A stretch of 64,000 nt of DNA. Source: Sphagnum compactum (lineage: Eukaryota; Bryophyta; Sphagnopsida; Sphagnales). The notes under the pieces are model-generated. The model was given only the letters and a program-made list of their open reading frames with translations. It made no database searches and was not told the origin of the DNA. Below are positions 46,100-58,044 of the stretch, piece by piece. The stretch covers positions 11,067,495 to 11,131,494 of the forward strand of contig OZ234502.1 in NCBI GenBank assembly GCA_965153455.1, given 5' to 3'. Positions within the stretch are counted from its first letter, which is position 1. Each line of letters begins with the position of its first letter. Made by a program: the position numbers and the translations under genes.

Positions 46100-46320
46100 A
46101 TAGTTATCCAATCCCTATAATTCCAAAGGATGCATAAACAATAGCCATTCAAACCCTAAAACTCTAAAGGATGCATATACAATAGCCATTTAATCCTTGG
46201 AACTCCAACCAATGGGGCATATATAATAGCCATTCAATTATTGGAACTCCAATGGACGCATATAGAGTAGCCATTTAATCCTTGGAACTCCAAAGGAAAC
46301 ATATAAAGTAGGCATTTAGT
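46100..46320. repeat. 41-bp tandem array, five to six units
   Basis: Units begin at about 46,100, 46,140, 46,181, 46,225, 46,266 and 46,307. Consensus order is AATAGCCATTTAATCC, TTGGAACTCCAAAGG, ATGCATATAC. Period 41-44 bp. Confidence 0.8.
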
Positions 46321-46324
46321 GATT

Positions 46325-48940
46325 GCATTCTCATTACATTTCCAATACATTTCTAAATTATATTTTCTCGCTTTCCACTATCTATTTACATTTATGTATC
46401 TTTTATCACTATCCACTTGCATATACCTTTAATATAATATTGCATTCCTATTACGTCAACTAAATACTTTTATCCTTTAACCCATTACTAATAATTTGTG
46501 TATTTAATTGCCTTACTCAATATTTCCATAATTATGAATTCTCCCAAATAATGACAACCAGATCAATGATTACTAACGAGCTACTATTCATAATTGAATG
46601 GATAATTGAACACACATTGTTACAAATAAGTTTGGACTATATTAGAGCAAATAGCAAGACCATGGCGAATTCCTCAAGATGACAATCGATTTGACCTTTT
46701 ATGTGGATTGTTATACATCAAAAAATGGGGCACTCTACAAAAAAACAAAGTGGATAATAGAGATGAATGGGGCACCTGACAATGGACAAACAAAAAGACG
46801 AAACAACAAAGTTCATTTATTGCCAAGAAAAGACCCAATTCCAAATCCATAGAACAAGACATAAAAAACTGTCATTGGGCAATGTTCAAATATGCAATGG
46901 AATTTTTTAAACAACCCGTAAGCTTTAAAAAACCACTCCTAGAACATTATTTTACTAATTTTCTGAAAGATTTATCAAATGAAGACTTGGTTGTGGGCTA
47001 TGTGAATTATTAGCAACAAAAATTGCAAAACCCCAAATAAGACCATATGCAACTCTAAGCAAGTTAGCATGGGTCCCACAACATGAAGGAAACAAAGTTT
47101 TACAACTACATGTGAATTAAAAGATGATTGGATTGCCACCAGAACCACAAGAAGTGTGGGATAGTCGAAACAGACGATGTTCAAACCCTTGAGGATGAAA
47201 GAGACAAGAAGATAGACTATCTTTACATAAAATTTGAAGTCTTGATTAATTTATATTCAAATTTGGTCTTCTTGCATTAAATTTGTAGTTCACTATATAA
47301 AAAAATAGAACCAAATGTAAAAGACAACAATGCATATTTACCAAACATGTGCATAGATCCTAGAAAACAAGCATGCATCATGGGTGAAAACAACAACATT
47401 CCAATGACGAATGGCTAGCCAAAGCAGACCACACATGGAAATGGGCAAACATTTGTGATCTTTGTTAATGCAAGCAAAAGGAAATGATATGTTAAAATTA
47501 AATGGAATAAAAGCGAAATAGTGCAATACATACAATAATCTGCATTATCTAGATTTTAAAATTAGATGCAATGGAAAATGAATTAAAATAAAATGGATTC
47601 AATTGTGATTATGGATTAAAAAATGTATTATGTTTATCACATTTTAAACAAAACTAGAAGGATATATGTGACAAGAGACCCTAAATGGCAATTGTAATTG
47701 AAAAACATAACTTCAGCAATAATGAATGAAAGGTTTTGCATACGCATATGCAATTGTTAATAATTGACACTAAGAAATTAAATGTGTTCAAAGTTAAATA
47801 TCTAAAAAGAATAATGCATTCACATGACATCCAATCTCTTAGAATGGTGAATTAGTGCCAAATGGGACATTTTCAAACGTCGTGCATTTATTAAGGATCA
47901 ACACTGAAATATTTGTCATGATTGTTGAAATAAACAATCATTCCTCAAATAATAGAACATTAGCAATTGATAGCCATAAATGTTCACATCCCACACACTA
48001 GGAGCCATGTCAAAAAATAATAAATGAAAAATAGACATGAAGCTCTTCAATGATTGTATGTAATGAAAAGGAGACATTGTGGGGTGCAAATGGGTGAAAA
48101 CACATTGAGGCCCCCCCCAGATTGTAATCACATATAATCTTTCTACAATTAAGTTTTTTGGTAATGTATGGACATCACATTTTGGATTACTTTTGTTTTT
48201 TTTAGGTACATTTGATTAACTTTAGACTTCATCTAATCAATTATTTTGAGAAATTCAACAAACATTGAAGAATTTCAACATATGGAATATATTCATGATA
48301 AAATAATACCCATCACAGAGTTTGAAAATTTGAATATATATTTCAAAATTAGGGTTGTGGATGGAATTCTTGGGTGGATTCTTTTATAGTGTATGATATT
48401 GATATACATCAATTAAATCTAGGAAAATTTAAAAATTTAAAGTTTTTGGGAAATTCTATTCAAAAAAAATGTTTTTGCATTTGTTTAGCAATGAATGCAT
48501 AATAACATCATGTTTTAGGAAAACCCCACTACCATATCAAAAAGGAGATCTTATAGATGGGCATTGCATTATTTTTTCAATTTCCTTTTGTATGGTAATA
48601 TTTCATTAATCATAAACATGAGGCCTTATGGCCGCTAAAAAACTATAAGTTATATATTCTGTGTACATTGATTTTATCCAATCTTCATCATCTAACTGTT
48701 GGATGAAAATTAATTTTGACTCAAAATAAACTTTGAGCTCAAAAATGTTGTTGTGCAAATTCTAAAAGTTTTTACTTGTGTTTAGGATAACCAAAGGATG
48801 CCATCAAGATTTTAGTTTATTGCATACTATAATAGTTGTTATACATCACCTTTTTTGAACAAAAGTGGTTCACCCTTAATGTGCTTTCACCCAAATGAGG
48901 GGACGCATCAATTTTCCTTTGCAAGTGTAGTGTTTGAATT
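46325..48940. other. No recognised gene; protein-like frame at 46.67-47.06 kb
   Basis: Plus-strand text around 46,679-46,850 reads DLTFYVDCYTSKNGALYKKT then KWIIEMNGAPDNGQ. A different frame around 46,880-47,010 reads FKYAMEFFKQPVSFKKP and LKDLSNEDLVVGYVNY. It resembles a decayed coding region, but I could not name the family. A C8 run lies at 48,111-48,118. Confidence 0.3.
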
Positions 48941-48949
48941 ATGACAATG

Positions 48950-50480
48950 TTTACTAAACCTTCTAGAAACTTGGATCTATTTCTAACAATGGATCAAATG
49001 GAGATGAAAGTGATCAATGCAACTATAATGTTAAAGTGGGATATTGGGAAATCATGTGTAGGAATACAAAGTCTATGCCACAATGAAACGAATGTTCGAT
49101 CTGGATTTCATGAATAACTTATAACAAGCTCTTGGCAACAATCCATGGTTAGCCAAATCGATGAATCACAACTATAGAACGCGTGTACTACACTAAGCAG
49201 AATATTTGTTGGGGACAAACCATGTAGAACAATATGCATTGATAGAAGCACCATGGAAAAAAAGGCCAAAAAATGCTAGTGATCCAATAGATGACAAATA
49301 TGAGTTGCCAATTTTGAAATATGATGCAAACGAGGATGCATTTATAGCAAAAAAAGTAGGAAACCAAGTGGAGGAAGATCAGGAGATGAAAACACCATTG
49401 GCATTGAAATCTAAAGATGGAAAAAATTCAGAAAACACAAAGGAAGAATCTTATGGGTCATGCAGTTAAATCATTATCGAATCACAACCTCGAGAGAAAA
49501 TGGGGTCACCATCATATGTCCATGATTGCAGGCATTGATACAAACGAAGACCATTAGAAAAATTGTAAGTATCCCATTATTTGTAAATAATTGAGAAGTT
49601 GTTGAATAGAAAAAGTTATAATCTATTGAAGTTGTCTCATAATATTCATTTTTGGTTAGTGGAAATGTTCAACCTAGGATTCCAAGGAATACAGTTATAC
49701 ATATGCATGTATCAATCAAGGAGTTTTACACTCCTCCAGAGCTTCCAAAAATAGAAAATGAAGGTGACGCAATCGTGGACTTTGGTGATGTGAAAGAGGA
49801 ACATGTGAAAAACATTTTGGAATTCACTAAAACACTTGTTGAAAGAATCACAATGAAAACACAGAAGTTGTGAATAAGCACAAAGGAAAAAAAATGCAAG
49901 AGTAGGGAGTCACAATTTCCATCCATCGTCAAATTATCTAATGATGAAAATGAAGTTCATGACATGTTCAAAATTTTGGGGGCCCCTAAAGGAAAAAAGT
50001 TCTTTCATTTTAAAAAAAATTCAAAATGAAGACCTCAAAACTCATAAAGTCCATTTAGATATCCAAATTGATTTTTCCAAAAACCATATTTATAAAGATG
50101 TTTTAAAAAGGTTTAAATTAAAAGCACATGAACTTGGATATGGAAAAATTTGTGTCCCCACTTGGAGTTGTGTGTTGTGTTAGAGTTAACACCAACCATA
50201 GGGGAAGAGTTAGAAGTTTTGTCGAACCTACATTAAAAATCGATGTAGTGGGGTCCATTTATGAAGCCAATTTGGTATGCAAATTTCCTTGCAGAATCTG
50301 ACTTTGAATGTTTAGGAAACATTAAACATGTTGTTGCCCAGGGGTGTAATCAAATGTGTGCAACAAGAACTTTCAACATGGTGATTCTTACTTTTTCTTG
50401 TTATGGGTGTAAGCAAGATATTTGGTACATACTTGTTACCTTGTTTTCTACTTGAAAACACAAAAAAAATAGTTTTTCAA
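48950..50480 (+). pseudogene. Probable N-terminal part of the MULE-type element
   Basis: Broken plus-strand frames read HVEQYALIEAPWKKRPKN and DKYELPILKYDANEDAFIAK (49,221-49,350). They continue with KEFYTPPELPKIENEGDAIV then DFGDVKEEHVKNILEF (49,707-49,830), and VHLDIQIDFSKNHIYKDVLK then KLKAHELGYGKICVPTW (50,050-50,165). Charged linkers, single-base gaps and stops separate them. They share strand and register of decay with the transposase at 51,490, so I infer they are its upstream portion; the N-terminal region of such proteins is poorly conserved and this link is not proven. Confidence 0.35.
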
Positions 50481-50626
50481 ACTTCTAACCTTCTTATAAC
50501 ATTTCAAAACAAATGATTTTTTTTTCACAAGCCCATTTTATACATCTACACTTCAATAGCTTTCCAATGATATAAAGAACTCCTCAATGCGAGGTGTTTT
50601 GACTCCTGCAATTGCTCTCTGAAGTT

Positions 50627-50650
50627 TTGGGAGTCCTTGCGGACTCCCAA
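50627..50650. repeat. Perfect 10-bp hairpin
   Basis: TTGGGAGTCC pairs with GGACTCCCAA around the loop TTGC. A second stem, GAGTGTGA with TCACACTC, follows at about 50,664-50,690. GC-richer than the surroundings and lying inside the broken transposase region, so perhaps a small insertion. Confidence 0.6.
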
Positions 50651-52037
50651 GTTCCCATTTCGGGAGTGTGAGTCTTCATCCTCACACTCTCTCAAGATTG
50701 GGGTTGCGACACGAGGGGAATCCTCATAAAATAAAACCATGTAACCATTTGGTTCCAAGTATTTGTTCACAAAACCAAAAATTGAGAACATGACACATCC
50801 TCAAGGTTGTTCCAATGAGGAACCATTTTTGGGGGGGTGGATATGTGGGGTATAGGGAGGTTAGAGTGTATGTCTCTGAATACCAATGAAGCTTTCTCTT
50901 CTGGCAAATCCTAAAAACCACAAAAAACCAATCCTTAATGAATCTAGAATGAACAAGTAATGCATAGAAGAAATTTGGATGGGACTTTAGAAGAACCTTT
51001 GAAAAGAAGTTGCGGATTTCATTAAAAGAATTAGGCTACGAGCCTATGGCAAGCTTGGTTTTCACAATAAGAGAACATGAGACATTGAATCCCACAATGG
51101 GGTGGGATGATGCTGCCATGCATGGGGGGATAATTGCTACAAGTGGAGGTTGCACAAGAGGAGCAATTGATTATTTAACCTTCTGATGCACAAACCTATA
51201 TTTTCGTGGTGTAGGGGATTTCTCTTGCAAAGTCAAATCTAGCAATTCAGGTTGTGGAATAATATCCACATTCATATCCAGGGCTTGAATGACACCATCT
51301 CCAGACATAGTAGCCAACTTTTCTTTCCCATTTTTCTTGCTTTATTTTCCAAAATCCTCTATCCTTTCCGCCTCAACAATCATGAGCTTCTTCATAAAAC
51401 CTACATCAAATTACTCCCACATGTTGATCTCATATGCTGATGTGCAATTACTAAGGTAGTCTACATACCACCCACATCGGATGATGTTTAATCACATAAA
51501 GTGTGTCGAAGGATGGACAACCATGGCCTATCACATTTATGACTTGACTTTTATTGTAAGGTCATGATGATTGCAGTTTGTGACATGCAATCCGATGACA
51601 CAAAAGCTCAATGCTTGCTTTGGAGGAAGTTAAACACAGTTGTTGAAAAGAAAGGGATGGATACGCCCACCATGTTCAAGGGGTTCACAACAGATAGTGC
51701 GCAAACAAATTGGAATGTTGTTTGGATTGTTTATGAGATTGGAGATCCTATGGTCAAACTGGTTGACAAAAAGTGGACATGTTTTTTCCATTGGATTCAG
51801 TTTTTCGACAGACACACTAAATAGCTAATCACACCAAAGTTCCAAGATAAACACAAAGCCTTTTGTTACAAGTTCAAAAAAACCATGTCCTTGGAGGAAG
51901 TTGACCTTTGGTATGCTGCCATTTGGTCTTGGTGGTACTTGTTAGGAGCTACTAGTGAGGGCGCCATTCACAAGCTCAATAATTGGTTCGGCTTTTGGCA
52001 TTTTTGTGTGCAACAACGGGGAGGCTTCATGTTGGAT

Positions 52038-52124
52038 GTAAGTTCTTCCAAAGTACTATATTCAACTTTTATTTTCCATCTATCCTTCCTTAATTCTAAC
52101 TTCATTCCTTTTATGTGCTTATAG
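52038..52124 (+). other. Spliceosomal intron inside the MULE-type transposase
   Basis: GGAT followed by GTAAGT at 52,038 and GTGCTTATAG at 52,115-52,124 bracket an 87-bp AT/T-rich stretch. Its removal joins GGFMLD to KLSLEEETDMP without changing frame (phase 0). The stretch itself contains no homology to the protein. Confidence 0.7.
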
Positions 52125-52683
52125 AAATTATCTTTGGAGGAGGAAACCGACATGCCGACTTGTAACTTATCCAAGATAGTCCATAACATTTGGTTCCAAC
52201 AATCTGGGAAGAGGGGTACTTGCTTCTTTGCTGCAACGTCTAATGATTACGTGCAAGCATTCAAGTAGTCTTCATTCTATTATGCCTTCTTATAAGGTGG
52301 TGCATCTTGGACTGATCTAGACAATAATGAATTGCGATTGTGTAAGGCCAATCAATTTGGGGACTAAGTACAAATTGTTGCTACAATTACTAAACACACC
52401 TCAAGCTTTAATCTTTTCTCTAGAATACTACACTTGGAAGGTGAGGAAGTGTTTGGATCAGTTAAATGTAAGGCATGCTTTCCACATGGGTTAGAAGCAA
52501 ATTCACATCAGAATGATCGGGTGAACTTCTCTCATCCAAAAATGGTTAATGCAATAGCTGTGATCGAACCAGTCATCAGTTACAAATGTCGGGAGACCAA
52601 CGGCCTTGTGCATGTTGTTACCGATAATGATGCAGAGGTCTTTGAGTACCTTTATGGTGAAGGCATTTGGCGAATTGAATGAT

Positions 52684-53283
52684 GCCCCCCCCCCCAAGTT
52701 TAACACTCATAGCTCGTTGTTGCAAAAAGACACAAAACATTACTAGGTAAAAACATGGTAAAATATACTCAAAAAATGAATGTCTCTATATTTACCTTGT
52801 ATCATGCATATAAAACCAGATAAGTAGCATAAAAATGGGTGGAAATATAATTTTTCCCACACCTCTATTATTATTATAAAAATTCAATGCCAAAAAAATT
52901 AGGACCAAACAAATTTTGAAAGTAGACAAAGAGTATGCCCATTTGCCAAGTGATAAATTTGTAAATAGGGATATTTTTAGTTTACTTTTAAAATTTACTT
53001 GCTCTATTACTTTTGGGCATATAGATATCATTATAGTTTTGAGGTGTGGTCATAATAAAAAGGAGAAAACCTACTTACCACATACTTTTAAAAGTCCTTC
53101 ATTGCATATAATAGAGTTTGAACCTATTTTCACTTCAAACAAGTAGACAAGATTTTTTGAAACAATTTGAAAGTTGAAAATCAATGCACAACAATGAATA
53201 ATTATGTTTGTATATATATAATTAATGTAAACCAAATTTTTCATGGTTTTTATTGTTATTATATGTCTACTTTCATCCAACCT
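52684..53283. other. 600-bp AT-rich interruption of the transposase
   Basis: Begins with a C11 run just after the codons for GIWRIE and ends at TTGATAG before GKMYVQFT, where protein similarity resumes. No terminal repeats or target duplication were found. It could be a second, degraded intron or an insertion. Confidence 0.4.
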
Positions 53284-54480
53284 TGATAGGGTAAAATGTA
53301 TGTACAATTTACCATGTTTACACCTTACTACAAAGCCAATATCATTTCAAAACAAACAGATCATGGTATTCCTACTCCGCGTTGTGTTGGTGATTGGTCT
53401 ATAGCCAAAGGTGCATCAATTGAACTACATAAGTTTTGGTTTTGTAATGATAACCTTAATCATTGTGTGGGAGGGACAAACAAGAAATATGCACTTGATA
53501 AGCTAGCCTTGCTTTCATTATGGCTTGTGCAAGTAGGGACAAATTTCATTCAAATTGAAGTGGTAGCATTAGAGCATGTTAGTTTTTTGCTTTCAGAGAA
53601 ACCAAGATGTCCCCTTGTCCATCAAGTTGGGGACAATAGATCTACACCCCTAAACTAGCCTTCGGCATGTGCCCCTCGAAATTTCTTTAGCAATGGTACT
53701 TCTGCCCATGTCTATAAGCCATTGGATCCAAGATGCTTGGCCTAAATCAAGGAATGGGAAGAAGTTTTGTTGTCTTGGCACGTTCAAACTATCCATTCTG
53801 CAAGAAAACAAGTGGGAGGTGGGACAAGCTCTTAAAGCCACATTATTAACTACCTTTACCATTCCTCCTCCGAAATATGGATGGATTTACCGCCTCCTTT
53901 CAAGACTGCTAGAAAACCAAACAATATGAGGTAACGATTAGTGATTTACCTAGCTTGCAATTGCGTGGATTTTTCTTCCATGACGTTTGCATCCTTTGGT
54001 GGGCAAGGGCCATGGGTGCAATGTAAGCACTTGTATTACATTTTGCAATATGCCATGTATTCTGGGATTAGAAACCATTCATCCACTATCTATCTTGGAG
54101 CTAGAATGAGGTTCATAGATTATCAGGTCGTGCCAAAGTCTTGGAATTAAAGTAGGTTGCAATGTCATTAGACAATTGTTAAATAGGACTGTTATGGGTT
54201 TTGTTGTTTTAGAATGCATTCTATTTCAGAAATAAAAAATTCTTTAGCATGATGTGTGTAGAGCACTATTCATTGATTGTTTTAACATTTTCCCATTCCA
54301 TCATGATGTGGATTTCCTACCTTTGACTTATTGTGTGAGTTAATTTAACTTACACAAGTTATTGTTAACCCCTCTTACATTGTAAAATAGTTTATTGGAG
54401 TTTCACCTTTGACACCATTTCTCACAAATGAAGTTTGAGATGAAAATTATGTGTCTAATAATTTCCATTCATGATAATTG

Positions 54481-54805
54481 TTTTGGAATTAATTTCATCC
54501 ATACATTTCAACCAATTAAAAATTTCATCCAAACAATTTGTCTATTTCCATTCATCATCCAAAAAGTTCATCAATGTTCCACTTTCACCCAAATTTTCAT
54601 CCATTTTATAATTTTCATCCATATAAATGTGTTTTTCATCCAACATAAATATTTTGGAATTAATTTTATCCATACATTTCAACGTGTCGAATCTTTGATC
54701 CAAATAATTTGTCTACTTGCATTTATCATCCAAAAAGTTCAATGATCAACTTTCATTCAAAATTTTCATCCATTTTGTGACTTTCATCCATGTACATGTG
54801 GAAAA
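54481..54805. repeat. 171-bp tandem dimer rich in TTTCATCCA
   Basis: Unit 1 starts TTTTGGAATTAATTTCATCC at 54,481 and unit 2 TTTTGGAATTAATTTTATCC at 54,652. CATACATTTCAA, AATTTGTCTA, ATCATCCAAAAAGTTCA and TTTTCATCCATTTT follow in the same order in both. Within each unit TTTCATCCA itself is repeated. Confidence 0.85.
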
Positions 54806-54949
54806 AAAATTCCCATGTCATTCCTATGTGGCATGGGGATATTCTAATAATATTTTGTCCCCATCATCAAAATGTTCCAAATATATTCATTCCTATTCAC
54901 AAGCTCATGCTCACAGGTTCACATTCACACACGTGCTCGCTTTGTAGCA

Positions 54950-55310
54950 TTTGTAGGTAGGTAGTCCATCTACCTACCTACCTACAACCTACCTTTTGAG
55001 AACTACCTACATGACTAGTGTATGTAATAAGATATGAAATAAAATTGATAAAATTTATCACCTTATAAGGGTGTGAAGCAATGGTTAAAAACTTGGTTTA
55101 TCCTTATTAAAGTGAGGAGTTCAAGTCCTCATACTTGCACCCTAGAGGCTAGCTTAGGCTAGGCTAGATAAGGTAGATTAAGTAGGTTAAGTTAGGCTTA
55201 AAATAGGCACCTATTGTGTACCTACTTATTATTTTACCTAGGTAGATAGGTAGACCTACTGAATACTTAGCATAATAGGTTAGGCTACATAGGTAGGTGT
55301 AGGAGGCTAC
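54950..55310. repeat. CTACCTAC / GGCTAGGCTAG low-complexity block
   Basis: GTAGGTAGGTAG faces CTACCTACCTAC at 54,954-54,986; from 55,140 variants of TAGGCTAGGCTAG and AGGTAGATAGG follow. Same type as the block at 22,390. Confidence 0.7.
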
Positions 55311-55511
55311 GTTATGTAGTTAAGACATGTTGCATCGTGTGCCTATTTATACATAATTGTAAATGTAGTTGTGAAGGTCATGTTTTGCCTAGGATAACAT
55401 GGGGTCCATGTCGTAGTCATGGTTTGCAACTATTATTACTTTTCAAGTATTGGTATGACTTCCATGCCACATGGTCATGACTAAAGCATAAGCATTTCCC
55501 TTGCATGATGG

Positions 55512-57290
55512 GGCAATGTTGCATGGCCCACAAAAAAAATCTAGTTGTGCAAGCGTTGTTTAATTTGCCAATGGTGGCTAAGTAAAATGGATATGCTTCA
55601 ATGATTGTATTATTACTTTTCAGGCTTCTTTAAGCAACATTTGGAATTCACTAAACTTGTCAAGAGTGTGGAAATAGGACTAAAGATCTTGAGGAGTGGC
55701 AAGATGTGGTGGATATGAATGTTGGAACCAATGAAACATGTCTTAGTAGAATACAAAACATTGATTATCAAATTTATCTTGTCTACTTGTAGTGAATTAA
55801 AATGAAAGTATTGCAAAACCCATCATAAAATTGTTACACATTGAATGTTTTGGTTTCAATGACAAAAGACAAGATGTTTTTTCATTGTTAGGTATTCAAT
55901 TTCAATTTTCAACTTATTTTAATAAAATATAATTACCTACTTTTTAAAAATGTAAATAGTTTTGTAGTTTATTTTTTATATTGTGAAATGGTGCAATATA
56001 CCTGTAAAATAAGAAGGAAATAGGTTTCAACAAATTTAAAAAAAAAATTCAATCCTAAGATTAAAATTATCATGATTTTTATATCTTAATTTAATAAACA
56101 CATATCCAATTGAATATTGTGTGTTTAAAGTACATTCAAACTCAAATTTTCCCTCTTTTTAAGTTATGAATTTATTTTCGATGTATTTGAAAATCCTTTT
56201 TTTTCTTTGTTTTGTGCAAGTGGATTTTCATAAGTTCAATAGAGAACATGGATTTATTTTTTTATCGTACTTCCATACATTTTGATGCTACTTGCATGTT
56301 TTTATATGCATGACATAGATAAAAGTGAAAAATAGTTGTTCTTATGTTCACTTTACCATGCTTCTACCTTTCTGTGATGTTAAGACATTCTTGACCTTGT
56401 CTTGTATGCTACCATTGTTGCAAGTAGTGAATTCTTTGATCAAATTTTTCGAAAGAAAGGATGCCATCATTTTAGATTTTGTGGCAATTGTAAGGGTCTT
56501 CCAAGCTAATATTTAGATGTGATGTATGTTGACCCTATGACCAATTACCAACATTAACATCTCCAACATTAGCATATCTATGATGTTGTGGAAAACATTT
56601 CTACCATAATCACCCAAGATTGGGTAACTTATCTCAACATGGGTATATAAAACCTTGTTTTTCACATGGTTAGCCACAATTAAGACGTTCAAAATTTCAA
56701 CATGATCTCGTTGGGGCTAATTAGTTAGTGTGGAAGGATGTTTTCATGGCAAGTGAAAGGTGAATGTTTTGATGTTATGAACATGCTTGTAAATGAATTG
56801 GAGAAACACTTACCAAAATTTGAGTTGACATTTATGCTTTGGGAATTATGTATTCACAGTTTATGATTCCTCTTTCTCCTTGCATTTTTGGGGTCATCAA
56901 GAAACATTATTGTGAAATAAAGAGTATGGAGCCCTCATTTCTACAAATTATATGATCTTTAAATGCTAACAACTTGGATTTGCAAATGTGTATATTCAAG
57001 CTGACTATGAAAATCCTATAAACCTTGCATATATGAATATGGTAAAAGTGTTTTATGTTTCAAGTTGACTATGTCACAGTGACTATTAGTTAACACCTAA
57101 TGGTTCAACCCTAACCATTCATGTTCACTTCATTTTTGTATCATGGACTCTAATGTTTTTGTCTCCACATTTTTGACAAGCTTGGAGCCTTGGTCATTGG
57201 TGAATTAGTGATTATTTTCATTATGAGTTTTCTAGCATTTGGGTGTGATGGATGGAACTTTGAATTACATTGAATCTAATATTAGATTGC
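55512..57290 (+). pseudogene. hAT-type transposase pseudogene, ZNF862-like
   Basis: Plus-strand blocks in order: CMAHKKNLVVQALFNLPMVA (55,520-55,580), then FKQHLEFTKLVK, GLKILRSGKMWW and MLEPMKHVLVEYKTLIIKF (55,625-55,780). After about 500 bp without similarity come CDVKTFLTLSCMLPLLQVVN and SLIKFFERKDAIILDF (56,370-56,480). Further on are DVMNMLVNELEKHLPKFEL (56,773-56,830) and PCIFGVIKKHYCEIKSMEP (56,877-56,940). This order matches the middle and C-terminal part of ZNF862-like proteins, a hAT-transposase relative with an RNase H-like fold. Stops and frameshifts abound and the N-terminal zinc finger is missing. A C-run at 57,301-57,319 follows. Confidence 0.7.
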
Positions 57291-57300
57291 GGATCAACTA

Positions 57301-57319
57301 CCCCCCCCCCCCCCCCCCC
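57301..57319. repeat. Poly-C tract
   Basis: About nineteen C in a row, then GCCAAGTTTG. Similar C-runs followed by AAGTTT occur at 52,683. Confidence 0.9.
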
Positions 57320-57324
57320 GCCAA

Positions 57325-58040
57325 GTTTGTAATTTGTGCATATTTGAACTTGTGATTAATTTTATGTTTTGTGTGAACTAGACACTTCTAAATTTTTTAA
57401 TGTCAGATTATGAATTTTCATACTTTCTATGTTGTAGTTAACCAATTTCAATTCTTTTATAATATTCACCATAGCCACCTTCTACAATTTTTTGGGGTGC
57501 CAATTGGACTTGGTTCATGAATCTTTTTATCACCACTCCAAATTCACTTCAAAAGCTAGTTAGGCATATAGGAGGGTAATCTTATTGCCACTCATGCACA
57601 TTTTATAACTTATAAAAACGAAGTTTAAAAGTAATCTGTAAAAATTCTTATCTATATATAACTATTACATTGTTAGTCCAATTGAGATAACTAAGAAAAC
57701 AAATTTAGACCACCAAATCCAGCAATCCCATTGCCTTGCAAAAAAACTCTTCAAGCCTATACACAACCCTATTTTGTTGAACATTGAAAATAATGGTCCC
57801 TTTCTAACATTTCCATTGGTCATCTAAAATTCTCACAAATTTACTAAATCCCTTTACACATGTAAATGCTAAATCACTCAAGACTACTAAGAAAAAAAAT
57901 TGAGACCGCCAAATCTGACAACGTCATTGACCATTACATTTTTCTGCACACTTACACACAAGCCTATTCAACACCCCCTGAAAATTAGTACACTAATACT
58001 ATAACCCTTGTCTGTATACAGACAGAGTTTAAAACCCTGC
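57325..58040. other. No gene seen
   Basis: AT-rich; TTTTTCATAGTTATTC-like words only. Transition to the more complex terminal region. Confidence 0.35.
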
Positions 58041-58044
58041 ATTG

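Larger units (their letters stand above)
51490..54150 (+). pseudogene. MULE/FAR1-type transposase pseudogene with SWIM zinc finger
   Basis: The reading starts near 51,500 with GWTTMACHIYDLTF and continues after a one-base slip with MMIAVCDMQSDDTKAQCLLW. The MULE-core stretch FKGFTTDSAQTNW (51,690-51,720) and TCFFHWIQFFDRHTK follow. After a TAG come LNNWFGFWHFCVQQRGGF and an 87-bp intron (52,038-52,124), then NLSKIVHNIWFQQSGKRG and, to 52,681, YLYGEGIWRIE. A 600-bp interruption follows, then ANIISKQTDHGIPTP, FWFCNDNLNHCVGGTNKK and RCPLVHQVGDNR (53,320-53,640). The end is CNC (53,956-53,964) with CKH (54,022-54,030), a CxC..CxH SWIM finger. Order and motifs fit plant MULE-derived transposases. 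Multiple stops and frameshifts make it inactive. Confidence 0.75.

Noticed and set aside
49941-50183. A stand-alone gene for an 80-residue protein
   Set aside because: The frame is one fragment in a row of broken frames on the same strand leading to the MULE-type transposase; better read as part of that pseudogene.
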